A stretch of DNA of 64,000 bases from Aporrectodea caliginosa (GCA_020284085.1 JACEVL010000517.1:366001-430000), one strand, 5' to 3'; shown: positions 42,692 to 55,249, counted from the stretch's first letter. The notes: generated from the letters alone by a model not told the origin. Translations and numbers: made by a program.

Positions 42692-43665
42692 TACACCGTG
42701 AGGCATAAAAAAGGAAGCCCCGACAAAATCGTTATTATTTTTAACAATATTCAAACAATGTCAATGAAATTCTTGAAATTTATAGCTAAATAGCAGGCAA
42801 TGTAAAAAAATTACAGTTTGTACTCAAAGTGTCCGCCTTCAGCTTCTACGCATGCGCGAAGTCGCTTGCGCCATTCACGCACCGCCGAGTCAATAATTCG
42901 TTGGTCAAGATCGTTCCAAGCTTGCATGATTCGCTGACGAAGATCTTCAACATCACGGACCTTTGCTTTGTACACCATTTCCTGCATGCATCTCCAAATT
43001 TTATAATCTACGGGATTCCGATCTCGGCTGTTAGGGGGCCATAGTGTTGGAATTATGAAGTCAGAAGTTTCATTCGTCAGAAGTGCAACCGTTTCTCAAG
43101 CTCTGTGCACTGGAGCATCATCTTGCTGGAAAATGTAAAATTAAGAGAATTATCGAATTTCAGGTCGAAGGTCTTCCATGAGTAAAACATCTCTGTAGTA
43201 TTGGCCTTTGATATTTAACCCCGGTTCAACGAAGTGAATTGACGTGCGCCCCAGAGAAGAAACACCGACTGACACCATCAGGGATTTGCTAAACGTCGGA
43301 CGTGTGCGTAAAAGGCGGTTGGCTGCAATATCACTCTTTCGAGTTCCAACTGCTACATACAGACGATAATTTTGAGCATTGCTAGGAGAAGCAACTGTGA
43401 ATAATTTTTCATCAGTAAACCAGATGAAATGCACTAGGCTAGCTGGGTAGCGACGCAACAAAAGGCGACTGCGGTGCGTGAATGGCGCAAGCGACTTCGC
43501 GCATGCGTAGAAGCTGAAGGCGGACAGTTTGAGTCCAAATTGTAAATTTTGTTACATTGCCTGCTATTTAGCTATAAATATCTTGAATTTCATTGACATT
43601 GTTTGAATATTGTTAAAAATAATAACGATTTTGTAGGGGCTTCCTTTTTTATGCCTCACGGTGTA
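42692..43665 (-). mobile_element. Defective mariner-superfamily element A (snap-back form)
   Basis: Element 42694-43663 is flanked by TA. The ends CACCGTGAGGCATAAAAAAG and their inverse extend into inverted repeats of about 190 bp. The minus strand encodes the catalytic part of a transposase: WFTDEKLFTV (first Asp), FQQDDAPVH (second Asp) and DRNPVDY (third Asp), with 37 residues between the second and third Asp, the DD37D spacing of maT-type elements. It ends AVREWRKRLRACVEAEGGHF and EYKL, stop. In-frame stops interrupt it at PEIR* and HRA*E. The N-terminal DNA-binding half is absent; in its place the right end (43471-43545, plus strand) carries an inverted second copy of the C-terminal codons (AVREWRKRLRACVEAEGGQF, ESKL, stop). 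Confidence 0.85.
43150..43461 (-). pseudogene. Mariner (DD37D-like) transposase fragment
   Basis: The longest open piece of element A, about 100 codons: YPASLVHFIWFTDEKLFTV, then SVGVSSLGRTSIHFVEPG, then GQYYRDVLLMEDLRPEIR before an internal stop. It would catalyse cut-and-paste at TA sites if intact. It lacks the helix-turn-helix half and carries stops, so it is inactive. Confidence 0.85.
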
Positions 43666-43699
43666 TACGTGTATATACGTCGCCCTTTATGTCGGCCTC

Positions 43700-43788
43700 G
43701 GCTGCTCTCATTATCATCATCACCATCATCATCATCATCATCATTATCATCATCAGCCATCATCATCATCATCATCATCATCATCAGC

Positions 43789-43822
<34 letters not shown>

Positions 43823-43871
43823 GTCGTCGTCGTCATCATCATCATCATCATAATCATTATCATCATTATTT
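43700..43871. repeat. (ATC)n microsatellite
   Basis: ATC units with ATT, GCC and GTC interruptions, directly before the SINE that follows. Confidence 0.95.
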
Positions 43872-44141
43872 GGGGGGCCCGAGAGCGCATTGGGGGGGCC
43901 CGATAGCGCATTGGATAACATCTGGCATAGAGAGCGAGAGGTACCGAGTTCGAGTCCCGTAGGGCGGATATGCTTTGTAGGCTGCTATTAGCGCCGTGTA
44001 TAATTGCAGGCTGTCTGTTCTGTTAGTAGTTAAGATTTATGTCTTCTGTCACTTGTGTTCTTGTGAATTGTTTCAATTGCATAATTGTACACTGTGGCTG
44101 GTTGCGGTTTGTCAACCGAATTGTTTGAATAAACGAAAATA

Positions 44142-44192
<51 letters not shown>
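43872..44192 (+). mobile_element. tRNA-derived SINE (family 2) with (ATT)n tail
   Basis: A box TAGCGCATTGG at 43904-43914 and B box AGTTCGAGTCC at 43947-43957 have tRNA-like spacing. The A-box region is partly duplicated just upstream (GGGCCCGAGAGCGCATTGG, 43876-43892). The body runs to TTTGAATAAACGAAAATAT and then about 17 ATT units. It is a pol III retroposon. Confidence 0.75.
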
Positions 44193-44340
44193 CATTATCG
44201 CTCTCTTTGTCGTTATTGTACCATCTGATCCTTTACGGATGCTTGACAGGTTTGTGTTTAATTCAAAACTGTTCTTCTTCCATTCATATCCATTTTTCCA
44301 AGGCATGCGACAGCGTTGAACCGCTGGACCGTAACAGAGA

Positions 44341-44460
<120 letters not shown>

Positions 44461-45000
44461 GGTTCCTGACGCCAGTTACTGACATTGATTTTACAAGGGA
44501 TGGTGCGAGTAAATAATTTTTTTGAAGATTTCCATTGTTCTCGGTCATTTTTCAAATCCACTTCTCACTTAGTGTCAGTCCAAGTGATGTTATGTCCTCA
44601 TTTATATTGTCTATCCAACGCAGTCTTGGTCTGCCTTTGTTTTTCTTTCCTTCGAATCTTGCATGTGGTACATTATGTGGAATTCGGCGAGCATGTCCAA
44701 GCAAATGGAGTCTTCGTTGAAAGACTTTGTCTACCATTGTTTGTATATTCGTTTAATTTGCAAAACAGGCTGACACCGCAACCATGAAGAGTTGCTTGGA
44801 TACCTAATGATTGTCTTATTTCATAATTTCAAATTTACTGCAGCCTCGAAACACCTGCAGTTTTCGCAGCCAACTCATTTCTGCTGTATAAGAATTCTTG
44901 TCTCATCTTGCTTTCGCATTGTCCAGCATTCTGATCTGTACAGAAATATCCGTTGTATCATCGTCTCATATATTCTTGTCTTGGTTCTTTGTTATTTCTT
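44461..45000 (-). mobile_element. Non-LTR retrotransposon 3' part, copy B
   Basis: Minus-strand frames give VFQRRLHLLGHARRIPHNVP, then HARFEGKKNKGRPRLRWIDN and [14 protein letters not shown], the C-terminal end of a LINE polyprotein; upstream (44760-45000) the nucleotide sequence matches copy A at 38990-39190. The 3' end TGGCGTCAGGAACC joins the (AAT)n tail. Frameshifts show it is inactive; the 5' limit beyond 45000 is not clear. Confidence 0.82.
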
Positions 45001-45578
<578 letters not shown>

Positions 45579-45739
45579 TATTATATCATCAATTATTTAC
45601 GCTGTTGATCTTAAGGCACGACATCATAATGGCTGTCTAATTCTTTTGAATGCGTATTTGCGCACGAGTGGATGCGCATCCATATAGGACACAATATTTG
45701 TATATAATAGTAGGCCCTGGCCTATTTATACTGGATAGA

Positions 45740-45886
45740 ATATATAAATATATAAATGAGGACATAACATCACTTAGAAGTCTTAGACTAACACTAAGGG
45801 GAGCAACGGACTTGACAAATGACCGAGTACAATGGAGATGATTTATTCGTACCCATAACCGCCAAATGGATGGCGTCAGGAATGAT
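45740..45886 (+). mobile_element. Non-LTR retrotransposon 3' end, copy C
   Basis: AATGAGGACATAACATCACT (45754) through ACGGACTTGACAAATGACCG to ATGGATGGCGTCAGGAATGA matches the 3' ends of copies A and B, then runs straight into ATG units. Confidence 0.82.
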
Positions 45887-46305
45887 GATGATGATGACGA
45901 TGATGATGATGATGATGATGGTGATGATGATGGTGATGATGATCCATCCATCCATCCATCCATCCATCCATCCATCCATCCATCCATCCATCCATCCATC
46001 CATCCATCCATCCATCCATCCATCCATATGACGTCTGTATCCATCCATCCATCCATCCATCCATCCATCCATCCATCCATCCATCCATCCATCCATCCAT
46101 CCATCCATCCATCCATCCATCCATCCATCCATCCATCCATCCATCCATCCATCCATCCATCCATCCATCCATCCATCCATCCATCCATCCATCCATCCAT
46201 CCATCCATCCATCCATCCATCCATCCATCCATCCATCCATCCATCCATCCATCCATCCTTCCATCCATCCATCCATCCATCCATCCATCCATCCATCCAT
46301 CCACC
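45882..46305. repeat. (ATG)n then (CATC)n microsatellite
   Basis: ATG units (45882-45942) switch to CATC units for about 360 bp, broken once by ATATGACGTCTGTATC at 46025-46040. One of the longest repeats in the window. Confidence 0.97.
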
Positions 46306-47129
46306 CATTTACCTATCTATCTTACTAGCTAGTTATCTAGCTCTCTATATAGCTAGTTATGGAGCTATCTATAAGATAACCTGTCTGTAATCTCTCTGGC
46401 GATTCCATTGACAGCCAACAGTACTGGTGCCACAGAAAATGTAATAGTAAACAATTACGACATCACTTTTACAGCGTAATTGCTGTAGCTCATTTGTTGG
46501 CTTCTCGTACGTCAGTTGCTACAGCAATTATTTCTCAGCAATTATCTCTCATTATTATCATTTGCATTATTTGCTTCTCTTGCCTTGTTTCGTACCATAC
46601 GGTTAAGGGCTTTATGACGGCAGAATGATGGCGCGATTGTCTACAGACCACATCCGGGTCGAGAGGCTTTCGCGCGCATTATAATATACCGGTTTGTTTA
46701 GAGCGAACGATCGTAATTTGGCCTGTTAGGGTTCGGCTGAAGTTCGGCCTGCTTAGCCCTATAATGGAACAGGAGCTGGGCAGGCGATATCATTGGACAT
46801 CATGTGGGATGATTCATCAAAATACCCCGCAGCAGGAAACTTGTCAAGGATAAATAAGGACTTTGTTTGACTTGATTTATCCATTGTAATGTATGTCTAT
46901 ACGCTTTGCGAGGAAGGTTTTTTGTGGTTATTGTAAAATTATCCGTGTTATCACGTGTCATATCACGAGTTATATCACGTGATGTATCACGCCTGTATCT
47001 TACTGATTCTATCTTATTCTATTTCTCGTTTCCTATCTCATTAATATATCTCCGACTTATTCTTTCCGATTGCATTCTTTTCAAACATATTCTATTTATC
47101 GTCTACTATCTTATTAATACATCTCCCAC
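46306..47129. other. Unassigned spacer
   Basis: A CTAGCTAGTTAT-rich patch at 46323-46380, then unique sequence; no gene recognised. Confidence 0.4.
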
Positions 47130-47298
47130 CTATTCTATTCTATCCTATCCTATCCTATACATACATACAATATATACATACATGCATACAAACATACATA
47201 CATACATATAAACACATACATACACACATACATACATGCATGCATACATACATACATACATACATACATACATACATACATAAATACATACATACATA

Positions 47299-47335
<37 letters not shown>

Positions 47336-47433
47336 TACATACATACATACATACATACAAACATACACACATACATACATACATACATACATACATACAT
47401 ACATACATACACACATACATACATACATACATA
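47130..47433. repeat. (CTATC)n and (CATA)n microsatellites
   Basis: TATCC units at 47137-47157 followed by CATA units with CA interruptions to 47433. Confidence 0.96.
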
Positions 47434-47699
47434 TATGCTATCAGCAGATGATATGCATAATGACTCTGAAAACGCTGAAGAGATCACATGAACTACAAAT
47501 CCTGGAACAGCTTGTGACTGTTATTTGCCTGCGAGATAATTATGGAAAAGTATAATATAACACCCAGGCCATTATTGCCTTACAGCGGTTTCTTCTGTAT
47601 CGGTCAGTTACGCTGCTCTGCTCGTGTTACCCTCCCACACATGCACCCTATCTTTATGAGCAGATCCATATCTTAATTATGTATATAGTACTTACATAG
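47434..47699. other. Spacer
   Basis: Nothing recognised. Confidence 0.4.
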
Positions 47700-47862
47700 T
47701 TACATGGACAGATCAATGATAATTATATGAATGCGGATAAGATAAACGAAGACATTACTAGACTTTGAGTAAACATGAGAAACTACGACGTTTAGCAAAT
47801 GAATGAAAAGAATGAACACATTCGAATCCACCACCGCCAAATGACTGACTTCAAGAATAAAT
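47700..47862 (+). mobile_element. Non-LTR retrotransposon 3' end, copy D
   Basis: GATAAGATAAACGAAGACAT, GTTTAGCAAATGAATGAAAA and CCACCGCCAAATGACTGACT form a diverged version of the LINE 3' end, followed by GATGAC units. It is the inverted counterpart of copy E (48405-48560). Confidence 0.7.
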
Positions 47863-47951
47863 GATGACGATGACGATGTTGTTGCTGTTGTTGCTGTTGA
47901 TGATGATGATGATGATGATGATGGTGATGATGATGGTGGTGGTGGTGGTGG

Positions 47952-48025
<74 letters not shown>

Positions 48026-48031
48026 GTGAAA

Positions 48032-48084
<53 letters not shown>

Positions 48085-48123
48085 GGTGGTGGTGATGGTG
48101 GTGATGATGATGATGATGATGAT
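47860..48123. repeat. (GAT)n/(GGT)n/(GTT)n compound microsatellite
   Basis: TTGCTG units, then GAT and GGT blocks alternating twice. It starts at the tail of LINE copy D. Confidence 0.96.
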
Positions 48124-48404
48124 AAGATGAAGTTCTTTACAGTATACAAGTATGTCTCAGTTTGTGTACAGTTTTCTTTGGAAGAAAACTGCTAATGCCG
48201 TTTTTGTGAAACGAAAACCTGAACAAATTGCAAACGCACTGAATAGACTCTGTCACAAACCAGTATACGCCTTGACGGGTTTACCAGCGTAAGTTGAGAA
48301 CTTTAGGAAGCAGACATCAACCAAGCAAAGCAATAGTCGAGGCCCATGAAGCCGATGAACGAGAAGGTAAAGCTTCCTCTGCATTCCACACAGGCCTAAG
48401 TGGA

Positions 48405-48560
48405 ATACATCATCAGTTCCTGACACCAGCCATTTGTCGGTGGTGGTATGGGTGCGAATATGTTCATTGTTTTCATTCATTTGCTAAACATCGTAGATTC
48501 TCATGTTTACTCGAGGTCTAGTTATGTCTTCGTTTATCTTATCAAATCTCGTCTCTTGTT
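48405..48560 (-). mobile_element. Non-LTR retrotransposon 3' end, copy E
   Basis: The inverted match to copy D: ATCATCAGTTCCTGACACCA, GGTGCGAATATGTTCATTG and TTCGTTTATCTTATCAAATC on the plus strand. Here the tail is only a few ATG units. Confidence 0.7.
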
Positions 48561-48567
48561 TCTGTAA

Positions 48568-49290
48568 CTGATTGCGCCTTGACACTCAGTTCTTATAAAC
48601 GAATATATACAAGTCCTTTTATCGTGCGAATGTTATACGACTTTGTGTAAAAACATTTTAAAACAGTTACTAGCCGCTCTCTGAAACCTCGCTTAGCCTC
48701 ACTCTCTACACTATAATGATAATCCAATCCATTTGCCCCATTAGAACTATACCTATAGTGCTGAACAGTGCAGTATCTACTATCTAGGCTTAAAGCTATA
48801 ATAGTATACAGTCTCTAATGCTATAACTGCATAATCACGCATTGATGTTACTTGCTGCGTTTTGACAGCAAGTTATGAAATAAACGAAAATACAATACAA
48901 TACAATAAACTGTTGCTATTTTTATACCTTTTGTAAGCTATATTGGCGTTTGTTGGTAGTTTAATAAGGAATATTCTTACCTATTTACTTAATTACTGAT
49001 ATCGCCTTGACACTCAGAAGTAATAAACGAATATATACAAGTGGACCTTTTATCGTGCGAATGTTATACGACTTTGTGTAAAAACATTTAAAGGAACATG
49101 CTACTAGCATCTTTGAAATCGCAGAGCCAGAAACTCTCTAGACCTATAATAATAATGGACCTGCCTCGGTTAGAACTATACCAATATAGGTAGGGCCTAT
49201 TGAACATGCATGCAGTATCTGCATGCATCTAGGCCCATAAGCTATAATAGTATATAGTCTCTAATGCTACATATAACTGTTTAATACACA
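48568..49290. repeat. Tandem duplication of about 290 bp
   Basis: 48568-48850 and 48998-49290 share CGCCTTGACACTCAG, AAACGAATATATACAAGT, CGTGCGAATGTTATACGACT and TATAGTCTCTAATGCTA in the same order, diverged by substitutions and small indels, with about 150 bp between them (which has GAAATAAACGAAAATACAAT, a SINE family 2-like tail). Confidence 0.8.
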
Positions 49291-49373
49291 TACATTGATA
49301 CATACATACATGCATACATACAGCATACATACATACATGTACATACATACAATGTCATACATACATACATACA

Positions 49374-49407
<34 letters not shown>

Positions 49408-49626
49408 CATACATACCTACATACATACATACATACATACATACATACATACATGCATACATACATACATACATACACATACATAAATACATACATACAT
49501 ACATACATACATACATACATACATACATACATACATACATACATACATACATACATACATACATACATACATACATACATACATACATACATACATGTGC
49601 ATACATACATACATACATACATACAA
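49291..49626. repeat. (CATA)n microsatellite
   Basis: About 80 ATAC units with sparse ATGT, ATAA and CTAC variants. Confidence 0.97.
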
Positions 49627-50171
49627 CAACAGGCACAATTCTTAACTGTTCACTGCAGTGGTGGATTTTCCGAAGGCGTTATTTAAAAGAGTTGATGCTG
49701 TTATGACGTGAGGTGACCAGACTTTGTCAAGTGCGACCCTGGCCACTAGCGTAGCCATGAGCTTGGATACGCACGGTCTGCAACGGCTGGAGGCCCGTAT
49801 ATCTGAAAATCGAGGGACCCGCTCGTGATAAAGAACAATCTTTAACGATCACTAAACGTCTAGTGAGACGTGAAGCCACTACATTGATTCTGACTCACAT
49901 GTAGAACGCAGTAATTCTCACTGAGAGGATTTTTTGGTTACTCGGATGGTTTTTGTTATCATCTTATAGGAAGTGCGACATAACGGTAAAACCCCGCTTG
50001 GAAATCAATAAGCCTTTTATTATAGGCATTACACGAACGCAGTGGTTATGTAGGAGATCTTAATGTCGTCAGCCTGAGAGCGCCAAAGGGATCAAATGAG
50101 TGGTTATATTCATCCGAATATCGTGCGAGATCCGGTTGAATATTTAATCACTGTTTATGGTTATATGGGTG
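49627..50171. other. Spacer
   Basis: No gene or repeat recognised. Confidence 0.4.
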
Positions 50172-50467
50172 TGCTCGATAGTGTTGTGGTTAGCGTGCTG
50201 GACTGTCAATCAAGAGGTCAAGGGTTCACATCCACGCCTATAGGCAGAAAGTTGGTTCGAGATTTCTGCTCCACCTGCACCTCCTAGCCAACTCACCTAT
50301 ATAGTGAGTACGCTCACTGTACACTGTCAGTGGGAAGATGAGACGGTGAGGGAAAGGGCTGGCGGCCACCCGTTATCATATGCCGTAGCTAAGAAAATGA
50401 AGTCGCTAGCACTTCATACCCATGGCTGCCTCAGGGTTAGCTTAGGGGACTTCTACTTCTTCTTATG
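50172..50467 (+). mobile_element. tRNA-derived SINE (family 3) with (CTT)n tail
   Basis: The head GTTGTGGTTAGCGTGCTGG includes the A box (50187-50201), and GGGTTCACATCC (50222-50233) is a slightly mutated B box. The body contains GGCGGCCACCCGTTATCATA and GCTAAGAAAATGAAGTCGC and ends GGGGACTTCTACTTCTTC. Its 3' half recurs at 26418-26520. This is a longer SINE (about 295 bp) of a family distinct from the two others. Confidence 0.78.
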
Positions 50468-52550
50468 GGGGTTGTATGGTTCTCTGATATGTGAACTGCC
50501 ACCTGAACTGTGAGATTCTTCACCTTAAGATGGAGACCCGGCTCCAAAGCCCTATCGGCGTCAGTCGGCTAACACTGCAGACCTCAGAGCTCTAAGAAAA
50601 CAGATAAAGAAATAGACAAATACCAGTTCTATCAAGCGCTGGCTGATTCTAATTCTGCGTGGCTTGTGCCAGAATCCGAGAGACTCAACACTGACTGCGT
50701 TAAAATGTTTTCCAGCTTTTGGCCTCCAACAGTCTCGTAAGATAGGAATATACGAGGAAGGGAACTGAATCTGTCATGGGGTGATTTTTTGCTTCCATAA
50801 ACAAATATACGAGGAAGGGAACTGAATCTGTCATGGGGTGATTTTTTGCTTCCATAAACAAATTATTTGAAGCAGGAAAACAGACATTCCGAGTTATCAA
50901 GGTCGTTGATTTTCCATTGCAGAAAATGATTAGACCTATCCACACAGTTGTTAGCACTGCTAATGTGACCGTGGCCTTAACTGCATGCACTTGATTTTTG
51001 CACGACTAGGATCATGTCAAACCGTTGCATCTATTTCGGGAAATTGTTTAGTGTATTCCAGCTTTCCCTTTGTAATTCAATTGTCGTTGCAAATGGAGTG
51101 AAACTCAATATCTAAGCAGTTTCAAGGAATCATGACTTGATCATCGATTTAATCGCCGTGTCGTGCTTATTTTTTGGGTGTATTTTTGTTTAATTTGCAA
51201 ATGTGTTTGCTATGTTATAACATTCGACATTTTGATTTAAGTCTTTTCTAAGGCCTTATTAAATTTTTCTTGATAAATTTTTGGTTGCGATAATCGACTC
51301 TACGCATCGTATTTCACTCATTACATAATTATGTTTTCATCCGAAAAGCGATTAACAAACAACAATCATATAGCATCGCTCGGTTGGCTTAGGCATTAGA
51401 ATTGCACGAATTTTGATGTCCACCTCCCCTGTCTGAGCAATTTAACCACTGGGTAAGACCCCGATTGGGAAAAGGGTATACATGAGTATACTTTTCCCAC
51501 TGCGCAGCATGACTTTGGGACTACTGCGCAATTATTTTCAACCCACGCCACGAGGTATTTCACGAACATTGCCATGTATAGACGTATGGCCATTTATCTT
51601 GCATGCCCTGTATACGTTCTGAAGTCCTTTGCTGTAGAAAAGGGCCATATATAACCAGACAGCATTCGGCGTAGAGCGAAACTCAACAGACAAAAGCGAC
51701 CGTAAAAAATGAGACACCAACTAAGACCTTAGGAGACTTTGCTACGACAAACACATTCGAAGTATAAGAGAGTTTTTCAAGACACGACTTTGCGCAAACA
51801 TCTTCACTCGCAAGCACACTCATAATATTTGTTCAGTTATATCTATTCTATATATATATACATATATTTTCATATGCATGCATGAATAAATACATATATA
51901 CTTTATGCACACATAAATGACGCATATCAATGTATTTTTAATGCAGTCGGATGGATATACATAGTAATGGAATACAGACTATTTGAATATACATGTATAC
52001 ATACATATATATATAAACTTATAGGTTATATTTCTTAAGGCAGCTGTATATATTTAGGCCTATATGTGCACACATATATATATAGACATAATTATGTAGT
52101 TTGTGTGTCAATGCATGCTTATAAAAAATTATATATCTATATGGAATTTTTATTTGTTAAATGCAGAAGACATATTCATTGCAGCGAGTCATGAGTCATT
52201 GACGTTGACGAACAATTATATAACGCCTGACGTCATGAATGGGACGATGAATAGACAGAGATTGGCAAAAAATGACGTAGTGCTGTGCTATTTGCTCCTA
52301 TGGCTATTTATGGAGTAGTTTGCGAGCACGCAAGCATCCACACACGCATGTATAGCTGACAATTTGTATGGCTCCTATAGTAACTTCGTAAAAGCACTGG
52401 AGGGTGGTATGGTATCTAGAAATATGCATTAATGTACTGTATCTGTGTGTATATATGCATGTATGTACGTATGTTGCACATATAGGCCTACGTGTTGCGT
52501 GCCATGGCATGTATGTAAGTCTCGTGTATTTACTACATGTATGTATCGAT
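50468..52550. other. Unassigned spacer
   Basis: No supported gene. It contains a 57-bp perfect tandem duplication (50747-50863) and AT/ATAC-rich patches at 51855-52090. Confidence 0.45.
50747..50863. repeat. Perfect 57-bp tandem duplication
   Basis: The unit begins AATATACGAGGAAGGGAACT and ends GCTTCCATAAACA; the second copy starts at 50804 with no mismatch seen. The 57-bp length keeps a minus-strand frame open, but no protein family is evident. Confidence 0.95.
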
Positions 52551-52554
52551 ATAC

Positions 52555-53321
52555 GGACGGTCGGACGGACGGACGGACGTAGATGGATGGATGGATGGAT
52601 GGATGGATGGATGGATGGATGGATGGATGGATGGATGGATGGATGGATGGATGGATGGATGGATGGATGGATGGATGGATGGATGATAGATGGATGGACC
52701 GGATGGATGGGCTGATGGATGATTGATGGATGGATGGATGGATGGATGATCTGATGGATGGATGGATGGATGGATGGACGGACGGACGGACAGACGGACT
52801 GGACGGACGGACTTGGACGGACTGAACGTTGGATCTCATGGATGGATGGATGGATGGATGGATGGATGGATGGATGGATGAGATGGATGGATGGATGGAT
52901 GGATGGATGGATGATGGATTGATGAGATGGATGGATCTTGATGGATGGATGGATGAATGGATGGAGATTTGACTTGACTTGACTTGACTGACGGATAGGG
53001 ATCTTAGATGAGATAGATGATCTGATTATTGATCTGATAGATTGATCTGGACGGACTGGATGATAGAGATAGATTGATGGATGGATAGATGAATGATAGA
53101 TGGATGAGATGGACGGAGATAGATAGATGAGATAGATAGATTGATGGATGGATAGATGGACGGATCTGATGATTGATGGATTGATGATTGATGGATTGAT
53201 AGATGGATGGATGGATGGATGGATGGATGGATGGATGGATGGATGGATGGATGGATGGATGGATGGATGGATGGATGGATGGATGGATGGATGGATGGAT
53301 GGATGGATGGATGGATTGATG
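52555..53321. repeat. (GGAC)n/(GGAT)n microsatellite, partly degenerate
   Basis: GGAC units (52558-52578), GGAT units to 52690, mixed GGAT/GGAC/GATT/GATA variants to 53195, then pure GGAT to 53310. Confidence 0.96.
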
Positions 53322-54138
53322 CATAGTTGTAAAAAACGTTTTTTCGTTTTTATTATTTTCCAAAAACGTCATTTTTTCGTTTTTATTTCTCGTCACGTTT
53401 TTTCCGTTTTTATTTTTTTTATGTAACCTTATTTATTTATTTACTGTCTGTTACTATTTGTTTAATTTTATTTTTGTCTGACATCCCTTGCGTGTCTCCG
53501 TCCTTTCAAGGATTCATCTAATTTACGTCACTATTTAGCGTCATCAGTTGAAAAATAAACAGCCTAGTATGGGGCCTAAAGGAAATAAAATTTATAAAAT
53601 TTGAATTTCTACAAGTTATCCAAAATGCGAAATGCTGTCTTTGTACTCAGTAATCTCTAATTGACTGATAAACTGACTGATATTAGGCCTACTCCATATT
53701 AAGTTCTTATATAGGCCTAAGTCAGAATTGTAAGTAGACCTACAATTTTTAATTAAACGTACAAAGTTTAATTTTTAATTACTTATGTCGGCATGGACAT
53801 AGTATGTGAACTTATATATATACAATTTAAATTTGAAAAGATTTCAATATTTTAATTTCTCAATTTCTTATTAGACCAAACTTGTGAAGTAGGAAATAAT
53901 TGTTGTAGATTACTGTTACTTGGTGTTTACTAATAAAGTTATGTTATTTGCTGATTAAAGTTAAATTGTGTAAACAAGGTTTTTAATTTTAAAATGCAGT
54001 AAAGATGTAGCAAAGTCAAAATTATTTTCTTGTCCGTTTTTTTCTCGTTTTTTTCCGTTTTTTATTTTTTTGAATAAAACGACGTTTTTTTCCGTTTTTT
54101 ATTTTGATTTTACCGTTTTTAACAACTATGGATTGATG
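53314..54138. mobile_element. 809-bp hAT-type non-autonomous element, copy 1
   Basis: The element 53322-54130 starts CATAGTTGT and ends ACAACTATG, with TTTTT/AAAAACG-rich sub-termini, and is flanked by GATTGATG on both sides (53314-53321, 54131-54138), an 8-bp duplication typical of hAT transposons. It lies inside a GGAT microsatellite. The interior is AT-rich and non-coding. A second copy is at 60565-61360. Confidence 0.82.
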
Positions 54139-54490
54139 GATTAATGGATGGATGGATGGATGGATGGATGGAGGGATGGATGGATGGATGGATGGATGGA
54201 TGGATGGATGGATGGATGGATGGATGGATGGATGGATGGATGGATTGATGGATTGATGGATGGATGGATGGATGGAGGGATGGATGGATGGATGGATGGA
54301 TGGATGGATGGATGGATGGACGGACGGACGGACGGACGGACGGACGGACGGACGGACGGACGGACGGACGGACGGATCGGATGGATGGATGGATGGATGG
54401 ATGGATGGATGGATGGATGGATGGATGGATGGATGGATGGATGGAGGGATGGAGGGATGGAGGGATGGATCGATAGATGGACGGACCGAC
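54139..54490. repeat. (GGAT)n-(GGAC)n-(GGAT)n microsatellite
   Basis: GGAT units, a pure block of about 15 GGAC units (54316-54376), then GGAT again. It is the continuation of the repeat broken by the hAT-type element. Confidence 0.97.
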
Positions 54491-54990
54491 GGACGGATGG
54501 TCTCGGAACTAGAGAGGATCAGGTTTCTCCTTTCGCTCTTAAAGGCTTTCACCCAAAGTGGGGAATCCCGAACATAAATGCCCAAACTTAAGTTTCCAAG
54601 AATGTTCTTCTAAATGTCGTTATCTGTGCTGTTTAGTCGTGCTGGGGTCGACGGTCGAATTTATACGACCGACTGAAGCGTCGCCCTGTGTACTGGAGGG
54701 GTTAGTTGACCAGACAACTGTGTTTACGACGAAGGCTCATTGTTCTTGGTGACCCGGGTGTCTCTTGTTCAGCCCCGTCGATGGGTGGTTCAAGGGGCAG
54801 GGGGTGGCTGAGCGAAGATCCGTCTCTTGAGTTTTTATGGTTGGTGGACTTTGATATCTCAAACCACAAACAGAGGGTGCTCGTGTAATTCCATTCAGAT
54901 GACCCTCTTAAACACCCTACCCATCTACCAGATAGACATGCTAAAGCACACGTTGGAGATTCTTGAAAGCCTCTATGCAAATGTTCAGAT
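54491..54990. other. Unassigned unique region
   Basis: About 500 bp, less AT-rich, no simple repeats, no recognised gene. Confidence 0.4.
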
Positions 54991-55215
54991 AAATACATAA
55001 ATATACACACATACATACATACATACACACATACATACATACATACATTATGCATACATATCCCAGACAAACAAAATTCATACATACATAGCATGGCATG
55101 GCATACATACATACATACATACATACATACATACTTCATACATACATACATACATGTCATGCATACATACATACATACATACATACATACATACATACAT
55201 ACATACATGCATACA

Positions 55216-55249
<34 letters not shown>

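Noticed and set aside
45637..46308. 223-codon minus-strand frame of MDGW repeats and the plus-strand HPSI counterpart
   Set aside because: A CATC microsatellite translated. The same applies to 52404-52839, 53004-53426 and 54022-54591.
50096..50513. Short plus-strand frames near 50.1-50.5 kb
   Set aside because: They overlap the family 3 SINE and its flanks.
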